Source: Symsagittifera roscoffensis
Lineage: Eukaryota; Xenacoelomorpha; Acoela; Convolutidae
Length of the DNA stretch: 64,000 nucleotides
Reading direction: 5' to 3'
Assembly: GCF_963678635.1 (NCBI RefSeq)
Contig: NC_087068.1
Location: 43,641,080-43,705,079, forward strand
The stretch's first letter is position 1; every line of letters begins with the position of its first letter. Shown piece by piece: positions 10,690 through 21,492 of the stretch. The notes beneath the pieces are model-generated. The model saw only the letters and a list, made by a program, of their open reading frames with translations. It was not told the origin of the DNA and ran no database searches. Position numbers and translations under genes: made by a program.

Positions 10690-11574
10690 TCCTAAAAATT
10701 ATCTCTTCAGCTTCAGGGTGGCTTAAAATATTATAGAATAGCTCTTTGTTATGTTGATTACAGAGCGTTCTGCATAGTACTTTGACTAACTCATATATAT
10801 GAAATTCTTTTGTGCAGCATATATTGTACTAGTAGCTGTTCGTTAATATTTTTCAAGGAATCAACTTTACGAGGAGAGACAAGTGTATGTAGCGTTTTGT
10901 TCTGGTTCAGTCTAGTTTGTTTTTTGCAGTTTTTTTGCCTTACTATAGATTTCAACACCGTATTAACCAGTTAGTTGTCCTGATGACTTGTATAGCTTGA
11001 TGAGAGCTGGTCATATGATAATTTTTTTTGAATTGATAACATGACTTCTGCATTCTGCAATATGATTTTTGAAAGGCAGTTCGTCATCAACACAGGTTGC
11101 CATATGTTTTACAGAGTTACTGGTTTTATAATTTATAAATGAAGGTTTTTTGAGGTCGGCATAATTGTGATCTGGTGAGCTAATGATTAGTTTTGTTTAA
11201 ATCGATCGGGTTGATGGTGAGTTTAGTTTGGCCCATCCAATCAAGCTGTTTTTAAATATCTTTTTCAAATTGTTTTTGAACTGTTTCTGACAGGGACGTA
11301 TATATTTGTATTATCAACAAACTCAGTAATTTTTGAATTTACGCACACTTTTTTAGTGTCATTTCTAAAAAGTGGGAAAAAAATTAGGGCCTAATACATA
11401 CCCCTGTGATACACCACCTCCACATTGTCTCAATTTTGATTGTTCAGCCTGCTTTCGGTTTGAGAGATAATTCAGAAATTCTGGTTTTGGCCCTCCTAGC
11501 TTAAAAAGTTTACCTTTATGCAGAATAACATAAATATCAACAGTATCAATTGCTTTCGATAAGTTGAGAAACAC
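10690..11574 (-). pseudogene. LINE reverse transcriptase, leftmost unit
   Basis: The ORF at 11365-11574 reads FLNLSKAIDTV...YLSNRKQ...GGGVSQGYVLGP, matching the conserved F.DLSKAFDTV, YL..R.Q and GVPQGS.LGP blocks of LINE RTs. About 40 bases on, another frame has EFVDNTNIYV, the catalytic FADD box with its second Asp changed to Asn. Still further on are LKNSLIGWAKLNSP-like and DDELPFKNHI-like blocks typical of the RT thumb. Several frameshifts and stops separate them, so the enzyme is dead. The motif set fits the jockey/CR1/RTE side of the LINE tree; I cannot fix the clade. Confidence 0.75.
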
Positions 11575-12538
11575 GCAGCATGTTGGATCCTAATTATCCA
11601 AAGATTTTCTAAAAATTTGGTGATTTCTATCATGGTCGCGACCGTAAGGGTTTTGTCTCTTTAGCAAAAACAACTAGCATAGGGGACTTTATTCTTCTTA
11701 AAAGTTTTTGTTTACAATTAAAGTTGTTATCTTTCATTTAAAATTTTCAAGTACTTTACTCAAAACAAGTAATAAAAAAATCCGTCTGTAGTAACTAGGT
11801 TCTTTTTGATCTACCGACTTGAAAAAGGGAAAACACGGGCTGTCCTGAGCACACCTTGATCTCGAAAATATCTGACTTCAATACATCGTTTGAACAGAGT
11901 TTTTCAAACTTCTCTCAAAAATTGGTTAAAAATTGTTACCTAAAAACTGCTAATCATATAGCAGCCTTTCGAGTTCTAGCTTTGATGAGCACCAATTATT
12001 TCGAATAAATCCTTACTAGTTATTTGATCTAAAAAGATTAATTTTTTTCCTACAGTTTTTATGTTTCTGTATGATGTAAACTTGCTGGCTAGCTTTGATT
12101 CTCTATTAATAAAAAAAGTGTTATATTCCTTCGGACAAGGGGTTGTTCGGGTATTTACTACCTTGTATGATTTTTCCTTCTTTGTCTTCTTTCGGTTTCG
12201 TCGACATTTTTTTCACCTAAATGCCGTTTTTTACGGATAACTTTTATGTGCTTTTTCATTCATGCTTTTCTTTTTTTTGTATTTGGGAAATGTTTTATTA
12301 TATTCAATTTTTTCCTCAGTTTCTTGAAATAAAATTTGAAACAAGGGAAAAGTTTCATCAACTTGGCGTTGTTTGAGAATTTCTAAGTAATCTGCAGACT
12401 TTTTGAGAAAAAAAAATGAGGTCTTCTGGTGTTTTAAGAATCTCTAGTTAATAACATGAGACGAGCGCTTCACTTCCTAAAACGTTCTCAAGTTAGAGAA
12501 CTTTGGAGTCCACACCAACTGTGTAATGATTTGTTAGT

Positions 12539-13068
12539 GTTCCGACTTTCGATACGAAAGTAATGGAATATTTGTGCTCGGTGTGGGTTTTTTTTTCTTC
12601 AGACAAAATTCGACTTTTTAACTAGCCATTTTTGACGAAATTTTTTAATATCATTCAAAAGGTATTGTTGTCCTAAGTTTAAATTTGAAAAATTATTTTA
12701 CCTGTGATCATTTTTCGTAACGTTATGGGGGTTTAAAGATTGCCATTTTGGCCAATTTGTGACAATTAACGCGCGATATATTTCGCGCTATTAACCCGTA
12801 ATGGAAATTTAATCCGTCTTAGAAATCGTTCCAAATTGGTTGAAAGAAGCTGATTTGCCAGCATTGATTTGTTACAAGGAGCGAAATCTATCCTTTTGTG
12901 CTTTATATGGCGTATGGGGGGGATGATTTAAAAAAAATCAAACTTTAGAAGAAAAAAAAACATTTTCATTTTATTTTAATTCATTTTTCTAAATGTTTTT
13001 ATTTCTCCATTAACCTTAAAAGGCAGTCGGAACACTCAGGGCTGCGCCTTGATACGAGCAGTTTTGTT
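12539..13068 (+). mobile_element. Helentron-like non-autonomous element, copy nested in LINE unit 1
   Basis: Starts GTTCCGACTTTCGATACG and ends GATACGAGCAGTTTTGTT. Near the 3' end lies GGCAGTCGGAAC, the inverted complement of the 5' start, followed by a short hairpin (CAGGGCTGCGCCTTG here, CAGGGCTTCGCCCTG in better copies). One inverted repeat at the 5' tip and its partner placed before a 3' hairpin is the asymmetric pattern of Helentron (Helitron2) non-autonomous elements. No protein is encoded. The family is clear; the superfamily is my inference. Confidence 0.7.
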
Positions 13069-13071
13069 GAT

Positions 13072-13190
13072 ATTTTGTCCACGAAACAGTTGGCTGGAAA
13101 AATGCAGAAGAATAAGTTAATGATGATTTATTTTGTCCACGAAACAGTTGGCTGGAAAAATGCAGAAGAATAAGTTAGTGATGATTTATT
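13072..13190. repeat. Tandem duplication of ~60 bp in LINE unit 1
   Basis: The segment ATTTTGTCCACGAAACAGTT...GATGATTT occurs twice in a row with one or two differences. Units 2 and 3 have it once (about 16311 and 18652), so this duplication is private to unit 1 and recent. Confidence 0.85.
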
Positions 13191-13338
13191 TGACGTTGAC
13201 TCCCATGCGACCAGTTGTTTTGGTTAGTTTTATAGATTATGACTTTTCATAACTTCAATGATTTTCCTACTTCCCTGGTTTAATCTAATTTTTTAAAATT
13301 AAAAGCCCTGCAAGCAGTATGCATCATGCTAAGGTGGG

Positions 13339-13740
13339 TTAACAAATCTTATTAGATATAAATTGTTCCACAAAACTATCAATTGGATGACTAGGATAAT
13401 TACAGCAACCTGATAAAGGAATGCCTTTGATTTTGGTATTCACTTGTTTTGTGATAAATTGTAAAAGCTCATTTGAGTTTGCTAGGATAAATTCAATTGC
13501 CATTTTGGATTTCATGAAAAATCCCATTCCGCCTACTCTACTGTTAGTTCTGCTCTATTTTATCGAAATTCCTCAATTTGTCAATTGATTTGCATTTTGC
13601 AGACTATTATCACTGCATCAAATTTCTCTGAAAGCAATGAGTTGCAGTTTGGTTTCGAGGCCATCTATATAAAGCTCCGGCTCGTCAAATTTTTTATGCA
13701 AAATCTGATGTTTTGTAAGACATTTTGGAAGCCTAGTTGA
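13339..13740 (-). pseudogene. LINE endonuclease fragment, unit 1
   Basis: Two frames together resemble the AP-like endonuclease of LINEs. Near 13690-13560 an N-terminal NIR......FDE.E.YIDGLETKLQLIAF block corresponds to the N.RSL...FDEL...L.....DI.ALTET pattern. Then RGGGMGFFMKSK and NELLQFITKQV...I.L...YP (13339-13545) correspond to GGGVA.Y.K and E.L.I.I......YR.P. The strong conservation among units at DNA level, including the stops, shows they were copied after decay had begun. Confidence 0.6.
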
Positions 13741-13769
13741 GTATTTAATTTACGCACACTTTTTTAGGG

Positions 13770-14000
13770 TGATTTCTAAAAAGTAGGAAAAAAAATTTGG
13801 GCCTAATACATTCCCCTGTGATACACCAACTCCACTTTGTCTCAATTTTGATTGTTCAGCCTGCTTTCGGTTTGAGAGATAATTCAAAAATTCTGGTTTT
13901 TGCCCTCCTAGCTTATAAAGTTTACCTTTATGCAGAATAACATAATTATCAACGGTATCAATTGCTTTCGATAAGTTGATAAAGACGCAGCATGTTGGAT
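13770..14000 (-). pseudogene. LINE reverse transcriptase fragment, unit 2
   Basis: Copy of the palm segment containing the SKAIDTV, YLSNRKQ and VLGP blocks, with stops. Unlike unit 1 it is not followed by the FADD box: the sequence jumps at about 13746 to the endonuclease end of unit 1, which defines the tandem-duplication junction. Confidence 0.6.
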
Positions 14001-14944
14001 CCTAATTATCCAAAAATTTTCCTAAAAATTTGGTGATTTCTATCATGGTCGCGACCGTAAGGGTTCTGTCTCTTTAGCAAAAACAACTAGCATAGGTCAC
14101 TTTATTCCTCTTAAAAACTTTTGTTTACAATTAAAATTGTTATTTTTCATTAAAAATTTTCAAGTACTTTACTCAAAACAGGTAATAAAAAAATCTGTCT
14201 GTAATAACTAGGTTCTTTTTGATCTCCCGACTTGAAAGAGGCAAAACACGGGTTGTCCTGAGCACACCTTGATCTCGAAAATATCGGACCTCAATACATC
14301 GTTTGAACAGAGTTTTTCAAACTTCTTTCAAAAATTGGTTAAAAATTGTTACCTAAAAACTGCCAATCATATAGCAGCCTTTCGAATTCTAGCTTTGATG
14401 AGCACCGATTATTTCGAATAAAACCTTAATAGTTGTTTGATCTAAAAAGATTGTTTTTTTTTCCTACATTTTTTATGTTTCTGTATGATGTAAACTTGCT
14501 GGCTAGCTTTGATTCTCTATTAATAAAAAAAGTGTTACATATCTTCAGACCAGGGGTTGTTCGGGTATTTACTACCTTGAATTATTTTTTCCTTCTTTGT
14601 CTTCTTTCGGTTTTGTCGATATTTTTTTCACCTAAGTTTTTTTACGGATAACTTTTATGTTCTTTTTTCATTCATGCTTTTCTTTTTTTTGTATTGGGAA
14701 ATTTTTTAATAGGTTCAATTTTTTTCCTTAGTTTCTTGAATTAAAATTTGAAACAAGGGAAAAGCTTCATCAATTTGGCGTTGTTTGAGAATTTGTAAGT
14801 GTTCTGCAGACTTTTTGAGAAAAAAAATAAGGTCTTCTGGTGTTTTAAGAATCTCTAGTTGTTTACATGAGACGAGCGCTTCACTTCCTAAAACGTTCTC
14901 AAATTAAAGAACTTTGGAGTCCACACCAACTGTGTAATGATTTG

Positions 14945-15102
14945 TTAGTGTTTCGATTTTCGATACGAAAGTAACGGAATATTTTTGCTCGGTGTTGGTT
15001 TTTTTTTCTTCAGACAAAATTCGTCTTTTTAACTAGCCATTTTTGACGAAATTTTTTAATATCATTCAAAAAATATTGTTGTTCTAAGCTTAAATTTGAA
15101 AC
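14945..15102 (+). mobile_element. Helentron-like element, 5' part only, LINE unit 2
   Basis: The first ~155 bp of the family, identical in position to the nested copies of units 1 and 3, but broken off at AAGCTTAAATTTGAAA where foreign sequence with a gene fragment begins. Confidence 0.75.
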
Positions 15103-15433
15103 TCTCTCAACAAAGGTGTGAAATCCTTAATAATGTTCACTGTTTGGGGATCTGAAGACACGTGAACTCTATTCTTGATCACGTCTAAACGCGTGAAGTA
15201 AGCGGAAATGATCGAGGTTATGAAAATTACGAATGATGCCCCAAAAAATGCCATTGATTTCCACACAAGTACGTTGTTCATCGGTAGCATTTGTCCGAAT
15301 TCGCATTTCAAGGCGTTCTCAGGGTAGATTTGGTTAAAAGCGAAACTGATGGTCATTTCGACCGAACTGATGAACAGGAAGAAGCCCAGGATTTTATCGT
15401 GACGAACGTTGAGAATGAGCTGTTTTCCATTGA
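15103..15433 (-). CDS. Terminal exon of an unidentified membrane protein, stranded in the LINE array
   Basis: A 113-codon frame runs from a splice acceptor (TTGTTTTAG, exon start 15433; the first two bases complete a codon) to a TAA at 15090. Composition and codon use are far more gene-like than the flanks. The protein has a hydrophobic span (ILGFFLFISSVEMTISFAF), then YPENALKCEFGQMLP, then a clear membrane segment (MAFFGASFVIFITSIISAYF) followed by a charged tail. I do not recognise the family. The stop codon and the last few residues come from the repeat it abuts, so the exon is probably truncated. It lies between a partial and a full Helentron-like copy. It is either a dead gene fragment moved here or an exon of a host gene with repeat-filled introns. 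Confidence 0.45.
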
Positions 15434-15776
15434 CTAAAACAACAATGACATTAAGCTAGGTGAACATGGTTTAATCTTTTCCTAAGTCTAAAGAAAAGAG
15501 CAGTATTTCAAAATAGGCACATTCGGGATTTTGGCAAACTGCGAGCAGTCTTGTTCCTATAGAGTATAGGATGAAAGTTCGGTTATCCAAGCAGCAGAAG
15601 ATAAATGATTACGACAAATGGCGCTCTTTTGGTTAATTTCTTGCATCCGTATTTAGTTTTGAAATCATGCCTCGCTCGCTAAGTTTTCTTACGTAGGCAT
15701 ATGGTGTGAAAAGTTGTTGTTCCGACCATTTGAAAAATGGGGAGGAACTTTGTTTTCTGGTGTATTTTAGTTTATT
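15434..15776. other. Intron-like foreign DNA with a small dispersed repeat
   Basis: Continuation of the segment that carries the exon. About 15718-15776 (TTGAAAAATGGGGAGGAAC... TGTATTTTAG) resembles 40250-40330 and 51620-51700, so part of it is a short dispersed repeat. No further exon recognised. Confidence 0.4.
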
Positions 15777-16305
15777 GTTCCGACTTTCGATACGAATGTA
15801 ACGGAATATTTGTGCTCGGGGTGGGTTTTTTTTTTGTTCAGACAAGTTTCGACTTTTTAACTAGCGATTTTTGACGGAATTTTTTTAATATCATTCGAAA
15901 GGTATTGTTGCCTTGAGCTCAAATTTGAAAAGATATTTCACTTGTGATCATTTTTTGTAACGTTATGGGGGTTTAAAGATTGCCATTTCGGCCAATTTGT
16001 GACAATTAACGCGCGATATATTTCGCGCTATTAAAGCGTAAGCGGAGATTTAATCCGTCTTAGAAATCGCTCCAAATTGGTTGAAAGAAGCTGATTTGCC
16101 AGCATTGATTTGTTACAAAGAGCGAAATCTATCCTTTTGTGCTTTATATGGCGTATGGGGGTGATGATTTTAAAAAAATCAAGTTTTAGAAAAAGAACAT
16201 TTTCATTTTATTTCAATTTATTTTTTTAATTGTTTTTACTGCTCCATAAACCTTAAACGGCAGTCGGAACATTCAGGAATTCGCCCTGATACGAGCAGTC
16301 TTGTT
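15777..16305 (+). mobile_element. Helentron-like element, full copy, LINE unit 2
   Basis: A complete copy starting GTTCCGACTTTCGATACG and ending GAGCAGTCTTGTT. Its first 155 bp duplicate 14945-15102. It restores the normal unit structure after the 674-bp foreign segment, so the foreign DNA sits between a partial and a full copy of the same element. Confidence 0.75.
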
Positions 16306-16518
16306 GATATTTTGTCCACGAAACAATTGGCTGGAAAAATGCAAAAGAATAAGTTAATTGATGATTTATTTGACGTTGACTCCATTGCGACCAGTTGTTT
16401 TGTTTAGTTGTATAGATTATGACTTTTCATAACTTCAATGATTTTTCTACTTCCCTGGTTTATTCTAAATTATTAAAAGTAAAAGCCTTGCAAGCAGTAT
16501 GCATCATGCTAAGGTGGG

Positions 16519-16915
16519 TTAACAAATCTTATGAGATACAAACTTTTCCACAAAACTATCAATTGGATGACTAGGATAATTACAGCAAACTGATAAAAAA
16601 ATGCCTTTGATTTTGGTATTCACTTGTTTTGTGATAATTTGTAAAAGCTCATTTGAGTTTGCTAGGATAAATTCAATTGCCATTTTGGATTTCATGAAAA
16701 GTCCCATTCCTCCACCTCTACTGTTAGTTCTGCTCTATTTTATCGAAATTCCTCAATTTGTCAATTGATTTGTATGTTGCAGACTATTATCACTGCAAAA
16801 TTTCTCTTAAAGCAATGAGTTGCGGTTTGGTTTCGAGGCTATCTATACAAAGCTCCGGCTCGTCAAAATTTTTATGCAAAATCTGCTGTTTTGTAAGACA
16901 TTTTGGAAGCCTAGT
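16519..16915 (-). pseudogene. LINE endonuclease fragment, unit 2
   Basis: Near-identical copy of the unit 1 endonuclease fragment, with the GLFMKSKMAIEF and NELLQIITKQV blocks followed in the gene-upstream direction by the N-terminal LETKPQLIA-like block. A few substitutions separate it from units 1 and 3. Confidence 0.55.
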
Positions 16916-16947
16916 TGAGTATTTAATTTACGCTCACTTTTTTAGGG

Positions 16948-17172
16948 TCATTTCCAAAAAGTAGGAAAAAAATTAGGGCTTAGTACATACCCCTGTGATA
17001 CACCACCTCCACTTTGTCTCAATTTTGATTGTTCAGCCTACTTTCGGTTTGAGAGATAATTCAAAAATTCTGGTTTTGGCCCTCCTAGCTTATAAAGTTT
17101 ACCTTTATGCAGAATAACATAATTATCAACAGTATCAATTGCTTTCGATAAGTTGAGAAACACGCAGCATGT
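16948..17172 (-). pseudogene. LINE reverse transcriptase fragment, unit 3
   Basis: Copy of the same palm segment, again cut at the unit junction (about 16925) before the FADD box. Its sequence is closest to unit 1 in keeping the GGGVS.GYVL reading. Confidence 0.6.
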
Positions 17173-18114
17173 TGGATCCTAATTATCCAAAGATTTTCCT
17201 AAAAATTTGGTGATTTCTATCATGGTCAACCGTAAGGGTTTTGTCTCTTTAGCAAAAACAACTAGCATAGGTCACTTTATTCTTCTTAAAAGTTTTTGTT
17301 TACAATTAAAGTTGTTATCTTTCATTAAAAATTTTCAAGTACTTTACTCAAAACAGGTAATAAAAAAATCTGTCTGTAATAACTAGGTTCTTTTTGATCT
17401 CCCGACTTGAAAAAGGCAAAACACGGGTTGTCCTGAGCACACCTTGATCTCGAAAATATCGGACTTTAATACATCGTTTGAACAAATTTTTTCAAACTTC
17501 TCTCAAAAATTGGTTGAAAATTGTTACCTAAAAACTGCCAATCATATTGCAGCCTTTCGAACTCTAGCTTTGATGAGCACCAATTATTTCGAATAAATCC
17601 TTACTAGTTGTTTGATCTAAAAAGATAGTTTTTTGTTCCTACAGTTTTTATGTTTCTGTATGATGTATACTTGCTGGCTAGCTTTGATTCTCTATTAATA
17701 AAAAAGTGTTATATTTCTTCAGACCAGGGGTTGTTCGGGTTTTTACTACCTTGAGTTATTTTTTCCTTCTTTGTCTTCTTTCGGTTTTGTCGACATTTTT
17801 TTCAGCTGAAGGCCGTTTTTTACGGACAACTTTTATGTGCTTTTTCATTCAAGCTTTTCTTTTTTTTGTATTTAGGAAATATTTTTTTAGGTTCAATTTT
17901 TTTTCTTAGTTTTATAATTAAAATTTGAAACAAGGGAAAAGCTTCATCAATTTGGCGTTGTTTGAGATTTTGTAAGTATTCGGCAGACTTTTTGAGAAAA
18001 AAAGGTCTTTTGGTGTTTTAAGAATCTCTAGTTGTTTACATGTTTACACTTCCTAAAACGTTCTCAAGTTAGAAAACATTGGAGTCCACAACAACTGTGT
18101 AATGATCTGTTAGT

Positions 18115-18631
18115 GTTCCGACTTTCGATACGAAGGTAACGGAATATTTTTGCTCAGTGTGGTTTTTTTTTCTTCAGACAAATTTCGACTTTTTAACTAG
18201 CCATTTTTGACAAAATTTTTAAATATCATTCAAAAGGTATTGTTGTCCTAAGCTTAAATTTGAAAAGATATTTCACCTGTGATCATTTTTCGTTAAGTTA
18301 TGGGGGTTTAAAGATTGCCATCTAGGCCAATTTGGGACAATTAAACGCGCGATATATTAACGCGTAAGCGGAGATTCAATCCGTCTTAGAAATCGTTCCA
18401 AATTGGTTGAAAGAAGCTGATTTGGCAGCAATGATTTGTTACAAGGAGCAAAATCTATCTTTTTGTGCTTTATATGGCGTATGGGGGTGATGATTTAAAA
18501 AAAATCAAACTTTAGAAAAAAAACATTTTCATTTTATTTCAATTTATTTTTTAAAATGTTTTTACTGCTCCATAAACCTTAAAAGGCAGTCGGAACATTC
18601 AGGGCTTCGCCCTGATACGAGCAGTCTTGTT
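18115..18631 (+). mobile_element. Helentron-like element, copy nested in LINE unit 3
   Basis: Starts GTTCCGACTTTCGATACG, ends GAGCAGTCTTGTT, and has the cleanest 3' hairpin, CAGGGCTTCGCCCTG at 18600-18614 (6-bp stem with a 3-base loop). The subterminal GGCAGTCGGAAC lies directly before it. Confidence 0.75.
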
Positions 18632-18843
18632 GATATTTTGTTCACGAAACATTTGGCTGAAAGATGCAAAAGATTAAGTTAATTGACGATTTATTTGACG
18701 TTGACTCCCATGCGACCAGTTGTTTTGTCTAGTTGTATAGATTATGACTTTTCATAATTTCAATGATTTTTCTACTTCACTGGTTTATTCTAAATTAATA
18801 AAACTAAAAGCCCTGCAAGCAGTATGCATCATGCTAAGGTGGG

Positions 18844-19245
18844 TTAACAAATCTTATGAGATATAAACTTTTCCACAAAACTATCAATTGGATGACTAGG
18901 ATAATTACAGCAAACTGATAAAAGAATGCCTTTGATTGTGGTATTCACTTGTTTTGTGATAATTTGTAAAAGCTCATTTGAGTTTGCTAGGATATTTTCA
19001 ATTGCCATTTTGGATTTCATGAAAAATCCCATTCCGCCACCTCTACTGTTAGTTCTGCAGTAGAGGAATCAAAATTCCTCAATCTGTCAATTGATTTGCA
19101 TTTTGGAGACTATTATCACTGCATCAAATTTCTCTTAAAGCAATGAGTTGCGGTTTGGTTTCGAGGCTATCCATATAAAGCTCCGGCTTGTCAAAATTTT
19201 TATGCAAAATCTGATGTTTTGTAAGACATGCTGGAAACCTAGTTG
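18844..19245 (-). pseudogene. LINE endonuclease fragment, unit 3
   Basis: Third copy of the endonuclease fragment, again with GFFMKSKMAIE and NELLQIITKQV blocks. It forms the 5' end (on the minus strand) of the tandem array; beyond 19250 the LINE similarity stops. Confidence 0.55.
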
Positions 19246-19250
19246 AGTAT

Positions 19251-20144
19251 TTTTGTCCAACTTTTCTCGATCTGTTTCTCTCAAAGCTAATAAATCGTTA
19301 ATTGCTTATTGGTTTTTTTCTTACAGTAGTTTTTTTCTAAATTGGAATTTTTTCCCTCATTTTTGATTAATAATATTTATATTCTTCTTTTTTTTTCTTA
19401 GCGTTCAATTTTCAAAACATATGATTTATTTTCTCAAATCAAAAAGTAAAATCTAACTAGGAACTTAAAATACCATAGTGCCTCGAACTATAAGTTTTTG
19501 CGCAAATTCCAAAAATGTGTAATTCCTCAAAAAGATAGGCATCTGTAGTTCCTGTTAATGCTTAATTTTGAGGTGGACGCGGAAATCACAGTTCAAAACT
19601 TTTTCAACACATTGAGTTGATGTAGGCCTAAATTATCAAATTACTGTTTATAATATACGCGGAAGTAATTGTACACTTATAATATAACATTCTTTACCTT
19701 TGAACTCAAGTACTAAAAATTGTAAAATGACTTTTTCAAGTACTGGCGGAAGTCGCTGAGCGCTGAGCACTTACAATGCATCGAATTAATTGGCTAAAAG
19801 TTTTGCTAAAAATTTAAGACTTTTTCGATGAGTGTTCGCAGAGGTTACACAATTCTAATGCTGTGGAAAAAAAACTTGCTTTCTGTAATATGTATTTTTT
19901 GCATGGACACAGAGATCGCTGCCCAAAATAAATAAAGATTGACATTTTTTCAGTATAGAAATTTTGAAACAAAACCGAAAAGGGGAGTAAAACTACTGAG
20001 TTGTCTAATTGCTTAATTGCTCGAGGCCCGAAATTTAAGCACAGATTATCAATTATATTGATCATGCATCAAAACGCTTTCGAAGATTCAATGACCATTT
20101 CAATTAAGGTTACCCCTCAGTAAAGTAAAACTCATTCTACGCTA
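19251..20144. other. No gene recognised
   Basis: AT-rich sequence between the LINE array and a MITE. It has short ORFs only, with no motif or splice structure that I can support. Confidence 0.4.
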
Positions 20145-20152
20145 CAGTATTC

Positions 20153-20371
20153 GGCTCTTTTCCAGTTTCCCCCTTCAAATTCAACTTTGAAAAGCTTATT
20201 TAACCTTGTCATAATGCAATGAAATTTGGCGTGGTGAACAAATCAACAACTGTGAACAGATTTGTTCTTCATACTTTACAGCGTAACATCACGCATTTAG
20301 CCGTAATAACACGTAAAATAAACATAAAACTCGGTATTTTGAAAGGTGGGGGGGGGAACTGGAAAAGAGCC
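20153..20371. mobile_element. MITE with 8-bp target-site duplication (hAT-like)
   Basis: Terminal inverted repeats GGCTCTTTTCCAGTT...CCCCC at both ends enclose 219 bp of non-coding sequence. The element is flanked on each side by the identical 8 bases CAGTATTC (20145-20152 and 20372-20379). An 8-bp duplication is typical of hAT elements (also of P elements). The exact duplication and near-perfect inverted repeats mean a fairly recent insertion. There is no transposase; it would have been moved in trans. Confidence 0.8.
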
Positions 20372-20408
20372 CAGTATTCAAAATTTTAACATACAAAACA
20401 AAAAAATT

Positions 20409-20602
20409 TCACCAATCGGATAACAATTGGATAGTATGTTTATACTTGGTAAACCTTTCTTCAACCCATAACATTTTTGCGTTCAACTGGTTAACTCTAA
20501 TTTTTAAATGACCTTTTCGACCAGACGCTATATTTTTATGATGAAAGTATATGAACTTCACTATGATTGGCAGAGATTTTACGTCATCGAGGTTTGTAGT
20601 TC
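20409..20602 (-). CDS. Candidate terminal exon, unknown protein
   Basis: From an acceptor (CATCTTTTGCCAG) a frame of 64 codons runs to TGA: TTNLDDVKSLPIIVKFIYF..., then KGHLKIRVNQLNAKMLWVEERFTKY.... Mixed charged and aliphatic residues look protein-like and differ from the low-complexity flanks. It lies 160 bp downstream (minus strand) of the candidate first exon at 20760-20921, but the phases do not match (the exon above ends in phase 0, this one needs one base). So either an exon between them is missed, a splice site is wrong, or one is not real. No family recognised. Confidence 0.3.
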
Positions 20603-20759
20603 CTGGCAAAAGATGAAATAGTTTCAAATTACTGTCAGCAATTTTATACTTAAATCACTTTAATCCATTTAACAAAAATTTCATAAGGTTTTCCTAGAGT
20701 TTCACGTTATCTCAAGTGTTAAATGGGGGTTATGAAATAGTAATTGGGGCTTTGCTTAC

Positions 20760-20921
20760 CTCTCTAGTTCCCTTAATCTTCTTTCTAACCGCTGACAGAA
20801 GTCCTAAATTTCCTCCCAACCTTTTGTCAGTTTCCCGCTTGTTGTGCTTCATCTGAGTAGCCATCTCTCGCACTGCCTCCTTGATAGCTGCATCAGGAAT
20901 CGAGTTCATAAGGTCGTCCAT
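20760..20921 (-). CDS. Candidate first coding exon, small helical basic protein
   Basis: Starts at ATG 20921 and runs 54 codons to a strong donor, GAG|GTAAGC. The product begins MDDLMNSIPDAAIKEAVREM and is amphipathic-helical with many charged residues and no membrane segment; the second half is basic (RKKIKGTRE). The combination of a Met start, good codon composition and consensus donor supports a real exon. Transcription would run leftwards from the sequence around 21000-21400. I do not recognise the gene, and the next exon is uncertain. Confidence 0.4.
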
Positions 20922-21492
20922 GTTAGTCGAGGTTTACATATTTCCTTTTATCATTTAATGAACACTTTTTCTGTAAAATAATAGTACAAAATAATTAATT
21001 AAGTTTGCATTTTAAAGCGACTGCTCATTTGAAGGCCTGTTTCTCAATGTTGTTGTAAGTAACCATTTCAATTAACAGTTTTTACGATTTTCATACCATT
21101 CTAAGCAAAAGTTAAAAATTGACGCAACTGTGATTCCGCTTTTGCTCTCGGTAAACACATGATCAAAAAATTCAGAAATTTCCCGAAATTTCAGCAAATG
21201 TAGACAAAAATTTGCGCTGTGTTTTGCGGGTATGTTTCAGGTCAAATGATTCTGCCAATCATTTTCATAGCTAGTCTGACACAAACCGAAACGCGGCTAA
21301 TGTAAATAATTTCAAAAACTAACAAATAAGTTGAATTGTTTTGACCCAAAATGACCCATACTGAGACATCATAAAGCAAATTTGCAGTAGTTTCCCAATC
21401 TTCCCCCATCACCTGACAATTAAACCGATCAATTTGATCATCTTTCTAAATTATTGGCACATATACTGCTTTTATCAAGAAAAAGCCTAGAG

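Larger units (their letters stand above)
10600..19250 (-). mobile_element. Decayed LINE (non-LTR retrotransposon) with tandemly triplicated EN-RT segment
   Basis: Minus-strand fragments carry an apurinic-type endonuclease and a jockey/CR1-like reverse transcriptase. The segment from mid-RT back to the start of the endonuclease occurs three times head to tail: about 11337-13746, 13747-16924 and 16925-19250. All three start with ACGC(A/T)CACTTTTTTAG and end with CTAGTTGAGTATTT. Only the leftmost unit continues into the rest of the RT (to about 10650). Each unit has the same ~520-bp Helentron-like element between EN and RT; subtracting it leaves about 1.45 kb, a normal EN-to-RT spacing. All reading frames are broken. 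The insertion therefore preceded the duplications. Confidence 0.75.

Noticed and set aside
15633-15845. 70-aa minus-strand ORF in the captured segment
   Set aside because: It runs across the junction between foreign DNA and the Helentron-like element, and part of it is a short dispersed repeat.
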